Positions 1 through 7,868 of a DNA stretch of 44,353 nt are shown here, piece by piece. The notes under the pieces are model-generated. The model did no database searches and had not been told where the DNA came from. It saw only the letters and a program-made list of their open reading frames with translations. The first letter of the stretch is position 1; each line of letters begins with the position of its first letter. The DNA is from Ligilactobacillus salitolerans (GTDB lineage: Bacteria; Bacillota; Bacilli; Lactobacillales; Lactobacillaceae), in contig NZ_BFFP01000019.1 of the NCBI RefSeq assembly GCF_003864415.1, positions 1-44,353 on the forward strand, in the 5' to 3' direction. The translations under genes were made by a program, and so were the position numbers.

Positions 1-73
1 CTGTATTCATATCTGACTTTGTAATTGCCTCTGTTAATTCGTCGAAATCTAAGCTAATCTTAAGTTGGGTCAT
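1..73 (-). CDS. IS256-type transposase, N-terminal fragment at window edge
   Basis: The minus strand opens with ATG at 71-73 and runs off the left edge after 24 codons. The peptide begins MTQLKISLDFDELTEAI, the MTQ-x-x-(I/F)-(S/T)-L start I associate with IS256-family (mutator-type) transposases. A GGAG ribosome site lies about 8 bases upstream (complement of 82-85). The AT-rich stretch at 145-170, which reads TTATAATTGTGTAAAA on the minus strand, resembles ends of such elements, so the insertion sequence probably ends near 165-180. Only the N-terminus is visible, so the DDE catalytic residues and intactness cannot be judged. The family call rests on the N-terminal motif alone. Confidence 0.55.
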   Translation of the reverse strand, partial: MTQLKISLDFDELTEAITKSDMNT

Positions 74-186
74 ATCATTTTCTCCTGTTCAATTTTTGTG
101 TCTGCGAAACCACATTGATTGTATCATGGAAATGATATGATCTTTCTTTTTACACAATTATAAGGGCACAACTGATACTTAGGTCC

Positions 187-226
187 AAAAAAAATAACAC
201 CAAATTTTTCAAAAATTTGGTGTTAT
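187..226 (-). terminator. Rho-independent terminator of galE
   Basis: A perfect 16-bp inverted repeat with a one-base loop (194-209 / 211-226, core ACACCAAATTTTT) is followed on the minus strand by a T run (complement of 187-194). It lies downstream of the galE stop. Confidence 0.85.
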
Positions 227-272
227 CCCGTCGGGTCAGGGAACATATTGTCCCAGCCCCGCTATCCATTAT

Positions 273-1271
273 TTATTTGCGATCATCGTATCCGAGTGGA
301 TGAGTTGAGTGCCATTTCCAAGCCGTTGCGATGATTTTTTCGATATCATCATATTGCGGCTTCCAGCCCAAGACTGAACGTGCTTTGTCGGAAGCTGCGA
401 TCAAAGTATCCGGATCCCCGCCACGACGCGGTGCCTTTTCTGCCGGGATCTCTTTGCCAGTCACTTTGCGGGCTGCTTGCAAGATCTCCAAATTGGAAAA
501 GCCGGTTGATGAGCCCAAGTTAAAGGCATCTGAATCATTGCCTTCCAGTAGGTATTTGACCGCCAAAATGTGGGCATCAGCCAGGTCAGTCGGGTGAACA
601 TAATCCCGGACATTGGTGCCATCCGGAGTATTGTAATCATCGCCGAATATCATCAGTTTATCGCGCTTGCCCATCGCCACTTGCAGCACGATCGGCAACA
701 GATGACTTTCTGGATGATGATCTTCACCGATCGAACCATCATCTTTAGCCCCGGCCACATTGAAGTAACGCAACGCTACGAACTTGATGCCGTATGCTTC
801 ATCAGACCAACGCATGATTTTTTCCATCATCAGCTTGCTTTCGCCGTACGGATTGATCGGCTTTTGCGGATCAGTTTCCTTGATTGGCATCGTTTCTGGG
901 ATCCCATAGGTGGCCGCTGTTGAAGAGAAGACGATCTTGTTGACGCCAACTTCGTGCATCACTTCGAGCAGCTTAACCATGCCGGCCGTATTATTATCAA
1001 AGTACTTTAACGGATCCTTCATCGATTCAGCCACCAATGAGAAGGCAGCGAAATGGATCACAGCTTTGATCTCTGGGTTTTCAGCAAAAACTTTGCGCAT
1101 AAAGTCCTGATCAGACAAGTCTCCTTGGTAAAACTTGGCCTGTGAATTGACCGCAGCACGATGACCAGTCACTAAACTGTCAACGACCACGACGTCTTCG
1201 CCTTTTTGGATCAAACGATCAACGGTGTGTGAGCCGATATAGCCCGCTCCGCCTAAAACTAAATATGACAT
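273..1271 (-). CDS. galE: UDP-glucose 4-epimerase GalE
   Basis: A 332-aa cytosolic extended short-chain dehydrogenase that interconverts UDP-glucose and UDP-galactose with bound NAD+, the last step of the Leloir pathway and a source of UDP-Gal for cell-surface glycans. The N-terminal NAD-binding motif GGAGYIG is at residues 7-13, a catalytic Ser/Thr region (SSTAATYG) is near 116-123, and the YxxxK pair is Y142/K146. A C-terminal substrate-binding part includes a NVRDYVH segment. Length is normal for the family. The ATG start is preceded by a good AGGAGG-type site (complement of 1281-1285). It is monocistronic, with its own terminator downstream, and divergent from the hydrolase gene at 1463. 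No other gal genes are in the window. Confidence 0.95.
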   Translation of the reverse strand: MSYLVLGGAGYIGSHTVDRLIQKGEDVVVVDSLVTGHRAAVNSQAKFYQGDLSDQDFMRKVFAENPEIKAVIHFAAFSLVAESMKDPLKYFDNNTAGMVKLLEVMHEVGVNKIVFSSTAATYGIPETMPIKETDPQKPINPYGESKLMMEKIMRWSDEAYGIKFVALRYFNVAGAKDDGSIGEDHHPESHLLPIVLQVAMGKRDKLMIFGDDYNTPDGTNVRDYVHPTDLADAHILAVKYLLEGNDSDAFNLGSSTGFSNLEILQAARKVTGKEIPAEKAPRRGGDPDTLIAASDKARSVLGWKPQYDDIEKIIATAWKWHSTHPLGYDDRK

Positions 1272-1402
1272 GAAATAATCCCTCCTACATCAATTCTATG
1301 TGGATCAAGATTTGGCTTTTGTTAGCACTACCAACTTTGATTTTACCAGTTTTTCTGCCAAATGAACAAATTAGTTTGCATTTTATCTTTTTTTAAAAAC
1401 AT

Positions 1403-1431
1403 TTGCTTACTTTTAGTAAGCGTGCTATAGT
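1403..1431 (+). promoter_or_regulatory. Promoter with palindromic operator in the spacer
   Basis: A -35 TTGCTT (1403-1408) and -10 TATAGT (1426-1431) are separated by 17 bp. A 17-bp palindrome (arms GCTTAC at 1405-1410 and GTAAGC at 1416-1421) fills the -35/-10 interval, a classic repressor position. The TTACT...AGTAA core recalls operators of HxlR-type thiol/quinone sensors such as YodB. That resemblance is from memory and the regulator is not in the window. Confidence 0.6.
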
Positions 1432-1462
1432 AAATTTAAAGAAAACAAGTTGGAGGTACGCA

Positions 1463-2098
1463 ATGGAATATTTATATCGCTTAAATTACCCGGCTGAATG
1501 GAAGCAAAATACCCCCATCACCATCGCCTTGCATGGGATGGGGACTGACTATCATGACCTCCAGCCGGTTTTAGATCAGATTGCACCGGATGCGATCCAG
1601 CTTTCCTTGCAAGGAGACTTGCCCTTCCAAACCGGCTATGAATTTTTCGCGCCGGATTTTGAACGCGGCAGTCAGCAAGAAGAAGCCGTGATCGGCAAAG
1701 TTATTGATCATGTGTACGACTTTATTTCGCATCTTTTAGATGACAAACAGCTGACTGGCCATCCGCTCCATTACCTTGGTTTCAGTCAAGGAGCGATCAT
1801 CGGCAGCGGGCTGGTCATCGCGCACCCCGAGCTGTTTACCCAAGTCGAGTTATTTAGCGGGCGCTTGCCGGCATTTGTCGAGATGAAAAGCAAGCAGCTG
1901 CCTAAAAAACTGGAGCTGCCCCAGATCTTTATTTCTCAAGGCGCGCTGGACCCGCTTTTTGAACCAGCGCTCGGCAAGCATTTGGCAGCTGTTTTCCAAG
2001 AACATTTCACTAACGTACATTATCACGAATATCAGGTCGGTCACGGCATTGTTGCGCAGACCCTCAAGGATGTTTTGCACGAAAATCAACCACATTAA
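1463..2098 (+). CDS. Alpha/beta hydrolase, MhqD-like (phospholipase/carboxylesterase family)
   Basis: A 211-aa serine hydrolase. The nucleophile elbow GFSQG puts the catalytic Ser at 108, Asp163 (GALDP) is the likely acid and His194 (QVGHG) the base. The FERGSQQEEA segment is characteristic of the MhqD/YbdG-type carboxylesterase branch. Start: ATG 1463 with GGAGG at 1452-1456. The in-frame TTG at 1403 is the -35 box and is not a start. The next gene, a CatE-like dioxygenase/glyoxalase, begins 15 bases downstream with its own GGAGGG, so the two form an operon. In Bacillus subtilis the same pair of families (mhqD with mhqE, catE) responds to quinones and other electrophiles. A similar job here is inferred from family and neighbour; the substrate is unknown. 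Confidence 0.8.
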   Translation: MEYLYRLNYPAEWKQNTPITIALHGMGTDYHDLQPVLDQIAPDAIQLSLQGDLPFQTGYEFFAPDFERGSQQEEAVIGKVIDHVYDFISHLLDDKQLTGHPLHYLGFSQGAIIGSGLVIAHPELFTQVELFSGRLPAFVEMKSKQLPKKLELPQIFISQGALDPLFEPALGKHLAAVFQEHFTNVHYHEYQVGHGIVAQTLKDVLHENQPH

Positions 2099-2113
2099 TA
2101 GGAGGGATCTCAG

Positions 2114-2986
2114 ATGACAAACGCAATTATTCCAGAATTTCAATTAAGCGCCCAGACTCACGCGGGCAACGTAGCTTTAAAAGTCCTCGATTTGCCCAAA
2201 ATGGTCCAGTTCTACACCCAAGTTATTGGTTTAGAGCTCTTAGTCAACGATGAGACTACAGCAGCTTTAGGGACCGGCACTACCCCGCTGCTTTATCTCT
2301 ACCAGATCAATGGCGCGCGGGCTTTGGGACAACGGACCGGCCTCTACCACACCGCATTTCTGCTGCCCAGCAGAAAAGACCTTGGCAATGCCTTGTTCCA
2401 CTACATCACAACGAATGCGCCATTAAGCGGCGCGGCCGACCATATCTACAGCGAGGCTTTGTATTTAACAGATCCGGAAGGCAACGGGATCGAAGTTTAC
2501 CGCGATAAACCACGCTCCGAATGGATCATTAAAGAAGACGGTGAGATCGTTAGCGACACCCTAGAGATCGATGCCGAGGGTGTTTTACAGACCGCAGATC
2601 AGCAGTGGTCCGGTTTTCCGGCCGGCACGCAGGTGGGGCATATCCATTTAAGTGTCGCCGATACCAGCGCGACCCAAGATTTCTACACTCAGATACTTGG
2701 TCTCTCGCTCAAGACCAGCTTTGGCCCGGCAGCGCGCTTCTTTGCGACAGGCGGTTACCACCATCACATTGGAGCCAACACTTGGGAAAGCCTCAATGCC
2801 AAGGCCTTAGCGGACAACGAAAGCGGTCTGAAGTACTACTCGTATTATGTTCCTGACCAAAACGAATTAGACCGGATCGCCCAGCACATGGATCAGGTCA
2901 AATTAAACTACCGCCAAACAGAAGACAGTAAGTTGTGGTTCATTGATCCAAGCGGGATCGTTGGTCGCTTTGAGCTCCAACCCTGA
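2114..2986 (+). CDS. VOC-family ring-cleaving dioxygenase/glyoxalase, CatE/MhqE-like
   Basis: A 290-aa protein with two vicinal-oxygen-chelate modules. The N-terminal one (about 15-125) contains GLYHTAFLLP and SEALYLTDPEGNGIE. The C-terminal one (about 165-285) contains GHIHLSV, FYTQILGLSL and a GGYHHHIG motif with clustered metal-ligand His residues. The order of blocks closely matches B. subtilis CatE, catechol-2,3-dioxygenase (recalled). The likely role is metal-dependent cleavage or detoxification of catechol- or quinone-type compounds. It is second in an operon with the MhqD-like hydrolase and is followed by a strong terminator. It could instead be an uncharacterised glyoxalase-like enzyme; the metal and substrate cannot be read from sequence. 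Confidence 0.8.
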   Translation: MTNAIIPEFQLSAQTHAGNVALKVLDLPKMVQFYTQVIGLELLVNDETTAALGTGTTPLLYLYQINGARALGQRTGLYHTAFLLPSRKDLGNALFHYITTNAPLSGAADHIYSEALYLTDPEGNGIEVYRDKPRSEWIIKEDGEIVSDTLEIDAEGVLQTADQQWSGFPAGTQVGHIHLSVADTSATQDFYTQILGLSLKTSFGPAARFFATGGYHHHIGANTWESLNAKALADNESGLKYYSYYVPDQNELDRIAQHMDQVKLNYRQTEDSKLWFIDPSGIVGRFELQP

Positions 2987-3001
2987 GCAGCAATTTAACT
3001 G

Positions 3002-3041
3002 CGGAGGTCCGACAAGTTTATCTTGTTCGACCTCCGTTTTT
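3002..3041 (+). terminator. Terminator of the hydrolase/VOC operon
   Basis: Arms CGGAGGTC (3002-3009) and GACCTCCG (3029-3036), extended by GACAAG/CTTGTT, are followed by TTTTT at 3037-3041. The stem begins 15 bases after the catE-like stop. Confidence 0.85.
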
Positions 3042-3206
3042 GATGAGACAGTTGTAAGAGGATTTACTCCAATGTCTCTTCAACCTAAAATTCCGACTAG
3101 CCTAAGCAAATACTTGTTCAAAGCGCGACCTTGTGGTTAACTAGAATTTAGAGAAGCTTCAACTTGTAAGTTGGGGCAGCTACTGATTCATTTGAAGGAG
3201 ATAATT

Positions 3207-3935
3207 ATGGCCGAACTTGTATACCAACAGATCATCGCTGATTTAAAGAAAAAAATTTTTGCAGGAGAGTTTTCCAACATGCGTCTGCCTGACGAACGTT
3301 CGCTCGCGGAAAGTTATGCCGTTAGCCGCAGCTCGATCAAGCGTGCGCTAACACGGATGGCTAGCGACGGGATCATCTTTAAAAAGCGCGGTTCAGGCAC
3401 CTTTGTCAATCCTTTGTACCTGAAAAACGAATCCGTTTTTAACTATGAAGAAAGCTCTAATCTCGGTGTTTCTGACAACTTCCAAATGAATGGCGAAAAG
3501 CCGCAGATCAAGGTTTTGAACTTTGAGGTGATCCGCCCGACCGCGGAGATCCAGCGAGACTTATTCCTGAAAGCTGATGATTTCGTCTATAAGATCGACC
3601 GGCTGCGTTCATTTGACGACAAACCCTTCATGATCGAAACCGGCTATATTCCGATCAAGATCTTGCCGAGCCTCTCGCTCAAGAAAATCGAGAGTTCGAT
3701 CTTTACTTACGTTGAACAAGCTTTCGGGCAGACCGTCTCCAAATCATTCCTGTCGATTTTTGCCGAGCCCTCGACTAAAAATGACCAGGATCTGCTCAAA
3801 TTAAAGCCCAATGAACCTGTGGGGGTCATGGAAGGGATCTTCTTTTTAAATAACGGCACCCCCTTCGAGTTCTCCCGGATGCGGCTCCATTATCAATATA
3901 TGAAGTACAACACCTTCGTTTCAACCAACAGCTAA
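3207..3935 (+). CDS. GntR-family (HutC/UTRA) transcriptional regulator
   Basis: A 242-aa repressor-type regulator. The N-terminal winged helix-turn-helix (about 1-70) carries the signatures LPDERSLAESYAVSRSS and IFKKRGSGTFV. The C-terminal UTRA effector domain (about 90-235) contains KIDRLRSFDDKPFMIETGYIP and FEFSRMRLHY, typical of the HutC subfamily that senses small phosphorylated sugars or related metabolites. Start: ATG 3207, preceded by GAAGGAG, rather than the upstream in-frame ATG at 3171. No transport or sugar-phosphate gene lies beside it, so its regulon cannot be guessed. A terminator follows at about 4001. Confidence 0.9.
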   Translation: MAELVYQQIIADLKKKIFAGEFSNMRLPDERSLAESYAVSRSSIKRALTRMASDGIIFKKRGSGTFVNPLYLKNESVFNYEESSNLGVSDNFQMNGEKPQIKVLNFEVIRPTAEIQRDLFLKADDFVYKIDRLRSFDDKPFMIETGYIPIKILPSLSLKKIESSIFTYVEQAFGQTVSKSFLSIFAEPSTKNDQDLLKLKPNEPVGVMEGIFFLNNGTPFEFSRMRLHYQYMKYNTFVSTNS

Positions 3936-4000
3936 AGCTTGATATAACAACGTTTATCAAAGAATCTACTAACAAAATAATCTGCTGGCTGGCAAGTGAG

Positions 4001-4028
4001 CGCTATTCTTAATTGGATAGCGTTTTTT
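4001..4028 (+). terminator. Terminator after the GntR gene
   Basis: CGCTAT and ATAGCG arms (4001-4006 / 4017-4022) with a TTTTTT tract. Confidence 0.75.
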
Positions 4029-4115
4029 GTAGGCTAGATTTTCGGATAAAGTAGGCATTGATCGTGTCGCTCAGCAATCAGAAAGAGGCTGCTTACAAAA
4101 ATTTTCTGCTGTATC

Positions 4116-4147
4116 AAAAAAGACACCAGCTGTCAAAAGCCAGTGCC
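4116..4147 (-). terminator. Minus-strand terminator, possible end of an antisense RNA
   Basis: On the minus strand GGCACTGGC (4139-4147) pairs with GCTGGTGTC (4122-4130), including G-U pairs, and is followed by TTTTTT (4116-4121). No minus-strand gene lies upstream for 4 kb of plus-strand or empty sequence except across the small-peptide locus at 4226. A short RNA antisense to that locus's 5' UTR is therefore a reasonable source. Confidence 0.5.
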
Positions 4148-4225
4148 TTAATTATGTAGGTCCCCTATCAGATAAGCTGATAGAGAACGCGAACAAACGC
4201 AGCAGAGCGGTCAACTCCGCAACAA

Positions 4226-4300
4226 ATGAACATCAATATCAAGTTTACATGGTGGGGGTTCTTATTAGTCTTAGTGCTAATCTATCTCTTACTTAAATAA
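4226..4300 (+). CDS. 24-aa hydrophobic peptide, candidate type I toxin
   Basis: An ATG at 4226 opens 24 codons ending in AAA TAA. The peptide has a short polar start (MNINIKFT), a WWGF segment, one membrane-spanning stretch (about residues 8-23, mostly Leu/Val/Ile) and a C-terminal Lys. This is the shape of type I toxin peptides. Its 5' region is highly structured (7-bp hairpin CTATCAG/CTGATAG at 4165-4183) and no clear ribosome site precedes the ATG. A terminator follows 35 bases after the stop, and a minus-strand terminator lies upstream. I do not recognise the peptide family. It could be a chance ORF, but the compact gene-plus-terminator layout argues against that. Confidence 0.5.
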   Translation: MNINIKFTWWGFLLVLVLIYLLLK

Positions 4301-4334
4301 ACGGAGAAACAGCCTTGAAATAGCGGCGACAAGC

Positions 4335-4358
4335 AGCCCAACTATCAACGGGCTTTTT
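4335..4358 (+). terminator. Terminator of the small-peptide transcript
   Basis: AGCCC (4335-4339) and GGGCT (4350-4354) arms run directly into a T tract. The stem is short but well placed 35 bases after the peptide stop. Confidence 0.65.
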
Positions 4359-4470
4359 CTTGACCTTCATCCTAGCATAATTGGAAAAATAAGCAAATTG
4401 TCAGCATATGACAATTAAAACCCAGATTGATAAATCCATGAAGTCCACCACTTTCTTTTCAACGAATGGC

Positions 4471-4517
4471 AAAAAAAGACAGGACCAGCAATTTTTCAAC
4501 AGCTGCTCCTGTCTTTT
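4471..4517 (-). terminator. Terminator of cfa
   Basis: AAAAGACAGGA and TCCTGTCTTTT arms, extended by CAGCA/TGCT, with a T run on the minus strand (complement of 4471-4476). It begins immediately beyond the cfa stop and could act in both directions. Confidence 0.8.
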
Positions 4518-4523
4518 TATTAT

Positions 4524-5720
4524 TTAAGCTTGTTTCTGGTCTGCATCGTAGATATACTGGCGCGTCATCGGGGTACCAGTGCCGCTTGTCCCGTTGACTA
4601 ACAGATACTGGACGACATCGATATTTCCGGCTTCAAATGAAGCTGCACACGCCTGCAAATATAAGTCCCACATGCGAGCGAATCTTTGTCCGTAGCGTCC
4701 TTGAACTAAGGAGTAGTTGTGTCCAAAGTTGGCTTGCCAGGTTTCCAACGTTTTTTGGTAATGCCGCCGTAACGGTTCTAAGTCAGTCAGCTGCAAATCT
4801 GCGTCCATGATATGCTGCATATTTTCCACCAAATTAGGAATGTAGCCGCCTGGGAAAATATATTTGATAATGAACGGATCAACGCCGGCACCTTGATGCT
4901 GGCCAGTGATCCCATGAATCAAGGCACGACCGTCTTTTTTAAGCAGCCTGGCAACCGTTTGGAAGTATTCTCCCAAGTTCTCCTTGCCAACGTGCTCGAA
5001 CATCCCGACCGAAGTGACATAATCGTACTGACCTTCAACGTCCCGGTAGTCTTTCAAGTAAACTTCAACTTGGTCTTCTAAGTGACGCTCCTTGATCTGC
5101 TGCTTCGTGTAATTATACTGTTCTTGACTCAAGGTGATCCCGGTCGCATGAACGCCGTATTCTTCAGCCGCACAGTATAGGACCGTGCCCCAACCGGACC
5201 CGATATCCAGTAAACTGCCGCCTTCTGCTAAATTCAATTTGTTCAAAATATGATGAACCTTGTTGATCTGTGCTTGTTCCAAGGTATCGTCTTCGTGTTC
5301 AAAATAAGCACACGAGTAAGTCATAGTCTTGTCGAGCCACATGCCATAAAAGTCATTGCCCAAGTCATAGTGACTTTGAATGTCCGCTTTGGAATCTTCC
5401 TTTGAGTGCGAGATCTTCGGGAAATGTTTCAAGAAAGAATTTTTCTTCATGAAGCTGCCCGATTGCCTGAAAGCAGAGGCAACCAGTCTTTGAATTGCAT
5501 GGTCTCCTTCAATTTCTAAGTCCTGGTTCATGTAGGCTTCCCCCAAGACCAGAGTCGGATTAGCAGTCAATTCCTTTAAAGGGAATGCCTGGTGCAGTGT
5601 GACCTTGATCTCCGGTTCACCTGGGCCGTAATCCTCTGTTCGCCCGTCCCAGTAAGTCACTGAAACCGGAATATCAAATGCATTACTCAAAAGTTTGCGG
5701 TAAATTGTCTTCTCTAACAT
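4524..5720 (-). CDS. cfa: Cyclopropane-fatty-acyl-phospholipid synthase
   Basis: A 398-aa SAM-dependent methyltransferase that adds a methylene bridge to unsaturated acyl chains of membrane phospholipids, making cyclopropane (lactobacillic-type) fatty acids for acid and stress tolerance. Visible motifs are HYDLGNDFY (117-125), TYSCAYF with the conserved Cys137, the SAM-binding LLDIGSGWG (170-178), and GMFEHVG further on. Length is normal for the family. The ATG start has a GGAGG-like site upstream (complement of 5731-5735). It is flanked by its own terminator and by the mgtC-like gene, which starts farther upstream on the same strand; whether they share a transcript is unclear. Confidence 0.95.
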   Translation of the reverse strand: MLEKTIYRKLLSNAFDIPVSVTYWDGRTEDYGPGEPEIKVTLHQAFPLKELTANPTLVLGEAYMNQDLEIEGDHAIQRLVASAFRQSGSFMKKNSFLKHFPKISHSKEDSKADIQSHYDLGNDFYGMWLDKTMTYSCAYFEHEDDTLEQAQINKVHHILNKLNLAEGGSLLDIGSGWGTVLYCAAEEYGVHATGITLSQEQYNYTKQQIKERHLEDQVEVYLKDYRDVEGQYDYVTSVGMFEHVGKENLGEYFQTVARLLKKDGRALIHGITGQHQGAGVDPFIIKYIFPGGYIPNLVENMQHIMDADLQLTDLEPLRRHYQKTLETWQANFGHNYSLVQGRYGQRFARMWDLYLQACAASFEAGNIDVVQYLLVNGTSGTGTPMTRQYIYDADQKQA

Positions 5721-5771
5721 GTAAAAATTTCCTCCAAGTCTTTAACTCTTAATGACTATGGTTGAGTCTGT

Positions 5772-6455
5772 CTATTCTTTCATATTTGAGACTTGAACCA
5801 TAAGGACGCCCGAAAGCTGCTTCATCTCCAGCAAAAAACGATTCCTGTCGAGTCGGTTGCTGACCAGTGCGTCTGATTCCAATACGATCATCTTATCATC
5901 AATTTCCATTAAATTAAATGTTACATCATCGATCTCATTGGCGGTAAAAAAATCCTTGAGCTCTTTGACCGCATCTGAGTTAGGCAGCAGTTCGATTTGA
6001 AGCCTCAGCCGGACACTGCGCATCAATGAATTGATCAAACTATCATCATGAAAATACTTCTGGACCAAAACGATCAGGAGGGTCGCGATGATCCCGATCA
6101 GATACATGCCTGCACCTTCGGCCATCCCGATCGCCGCGGTCGCCCAGACCCCAGCGGCAGTAGTCAAACCGCTGATCTGCGAGCGTCGGACTAAAATCGT
6201 CCCGGCGCCAATAAAACTGATCCCGCTGACGATCTGAGCAGCGATCCGCGAAGGATCAAGGACCACATTGTGCATCGATAATACATCATAAAAGCCATAT
6301 TTTGACACCAACATGATCAACGTGGCAGCGACCGCCACAACCATATGCGTTCTGATCCCGGCGCTTTTTTTCAACTTCGAACGTTCAAAACCGATCAAAG
6401 CACCACAGAGTGCCGCCACCAGCAACCGCATCGTCCAATCAACACTTTGCCACAT
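5772..6455 (-). CDS. MgtC/SapB-family membrane protein
   Basis: A 227-aa protein. The N-terminal half has four or more hydrophobic helices with the family signatures ALCGALIGFERS, AGIRTHMVV, GISFIGAGTI and TTAAGVWATAAIGMAEGAG. The C-terminal part (about 140-227) is a soluble ACT-like domain. MgtC-type proteins are linked to magnesium homeostasis and modulation of F-type ATPase; the role in lactobacilli is not settled. Start chosen as ATG 6455, with GAGGGTGA about 10 bases upstream. A longer in-frame TTG start at 6491 falls inside the T tract of the neighbouring terminator and is unlikely. Confidence 0.85.
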   Translation of the reverse strand: MWQSVDWTMRLLVAALCGALIGFERSKLKKSAGIRTHMVVAVAATLIMLVSKYGFYDVLSMHNVVLDPSRIAAQIVSGISFIGAGTILVRRSQISGLTTAAGVWATAAIGMAEGAGMYLIGIIATLLIVLVQKYFHDDSLINSLMRSVRLRLQIELLPNSDAVKELKDFFTANEIDDVTFNLMEIDDKMIVLESDALVSNRLDRNRFLLEMKQLSGVLMVQVSNMKE

Positions 6456-6490
6456 TGGATTTAACTTCACCCTCTTTTTAGCTCGATACA

Positions 6491-6524
6491 AAAAAAGCTA
6501 TTTCACCGCCCAAAGACGGTGAAA
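6491..6524 (-). terminator. Terminator of the glycosyltransferase gene
   Basis: A perfect 8-bp stem TTTCACCG/CGGTGAAA (6501-6508 / 6517-6524) is followed on the minus strand by TAGC and a seven-base T run (complement of 6491-6496 and beyond). Confidence 0.8.
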
Positions 6525-6537
6525 TTATTAAATTATC

Positions 6538-7638
6538 CTACCAAACTCCCATTTGCTTACGTTCACGCAGCATTTCCAGCAACCGGACCCATTGTTCAAC
6601 GATCCGCTCTCCGCTAAATTCAGCGGAACGTTCTAACGCTGTTTTCCCCCAGAACCTGCGCTGCTCAACGTCTGCCATTAATGGTTCTAACGCTTGGTAA
6701 ACAGACTCTGCTTCGAACTTCGCTAATTTGCCAAAGCGGCTTTCCTGCAAGTATTCTTCGGTTCCTGTGTTAAAAGTTGCCACGATCGGCAAACCAAAGG
6801 TCATCGCTTCGCCGACCACCAACGGCAGGCCTTCCCAACGCGAGGTCAACATAAAGATGGATGATTGGCGGTAATGTTCTCGAAGCTGTGTATCATCTAA
6901 TGCTCCTCGCAAGATCACCTTGTTTTCCAAGCCTTTGTCAGCGATCAGCTGCTTAACTTTCTCCTCGTCCGGCCCAGTGCCGGCAACTCTGATCTGCCAT
7001 GGGTCAGGCAAGAGCGCGCCAACATCGGTCATGAGGTCAAGGCCCTTATGCGCGATATCTAAGCGGCACACCATCGAGATCACCGGTTCTGCCAAAACCG
7101 ATTGTTTTTCCGCCTCCAAAGTCAGCGGATTATATAAACGAACGGTATTGGCATTGTAGCGGACAAACTGATCGGCGTCGGATTGGGTCAAAGCAATGAT
7201 CGTGTCGACCGCACGCAAGCCAGCTTGAAACTCATGCTGCATGCCTTTGTAATACTGATTCATATAAGTCTTGAAGTTGTTATGCATCCAAGCGATTTGT
7301 ACTACGTTAGGACACTCTTGTCTGATAAAGGGTGCAAAACTGGTCAGTGTTCCCGCCGTCAAGACGACAGCGTCAAAGCGGTCCTCTTTTAAGACCTGGA
7401 TCAGATCCTCGATCTGAACCTCAAAATCAGTCCAAGGCTGGTCATCTCGGTAACTTTTACCGGTATCATACGGATGAGCAGCCGTGATCAGTGGTGCCTC
7501 TAAGTCAAAATATGATTTGATCGTTGAGAGTGAATAAAAGGAAACATCATAAATATGCGATAAATAGTTTCCGACAACGATCGTTGCGCGGTGCGCGCCA
7601 TCCATTTTCAAATTCTCCAAACAAAATAAGATCTTCAT
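6538..7638 (-). CDS. Glycosyltransferase family 4 (GT-B fold)
   Basis: A 366-aa cytosolic retaining glycosyltransferase. The C-terminal Rossmann half shows VSMVCRLDIAHKGLDLM, a GTGPDEEKV loop, and SRWEGLPLVVGEAM, whose E-x7-E is the GT4 nucleotide-sugar motif. The N-terminal half (MKILFCLENLKMDGAHRA) is the acceptor domain and lacks a membrane helix. ATG start with a GGAGGTGG site close upstream. The gene stands alone with its own terminator, outside any polysaccharide cluster, so it may glycosylate a wall polymer, lipid or protein. The acceptor cannot be inferred. Confidence 0.85.
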   Translation of the reverse strand: MKILFCLENLKMDGAHRATIVVGNYLSHIYDVSFYSLSTIKSYFDLEAPLITAAHPYDTGKSYRDDQPWTDFEVQIEDLIQVLKEDRFDAVVLTAGTLTSFAPFIRQECPNVVQIAWMHNNFKTYMNQYYKGMQHEFQAGLRAVDTIIALTQSDADQFVRYNANTVRLYNPLTLEAEKQSVLAEPVISMVCRLDIAHKGLDLMTDVGALLPDPWQIRVAGTGPDEEKVKQLIADKGLENKVILRGALDDTQLREHYRQSSIFMLTSRWEGLPLVVGEAMTFGLPIVATFNTGTEEYLQESRFGKLAKFEAESVYQALEPLMADVEQRRFWGKTALERSAEFSGERIVEQWVRLLEMLRERKQMGVW

Positions 7639-7840
7639 GCGGCCACCTCCGTTTGAATCAACACTCGATCAGGGCGTTTTCACCTTGATCTAGCTGTTTT
7701 ACATTCCAACTACACATAGTGCCAAAGCAAGAATTTTTGGCTCAACAGAGCAGCTCTGGGCGACTTGCAGCCATACTGGCACAGCACATTATTGTTCTGC
7801 CTTAGAACACACGCTAATTTTGATCAGCAAAAAATTTTTG

Positions 7841-7868
7841 AAAAAAGAGGCGCGCTTCCGCTTGCCCC
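7841..7868 (-). terminator. Terminator of the tyrosine phosphatase gene
   Basis: A GC-rich imperfect hairpin (GGGGCAAGCG to GCGCGCCTC, minus strand) abuts the stop codon and is followed by TTTTTT. Confidence 0.65.

Noticed and set aside
1403-1462. Longer N-terminus for the MhqD-like hydrolase from TTG 1403
   Set aside because: The TTG is the -35 box and the region is promoter; ATG 1463 has a perfect ribosome site.
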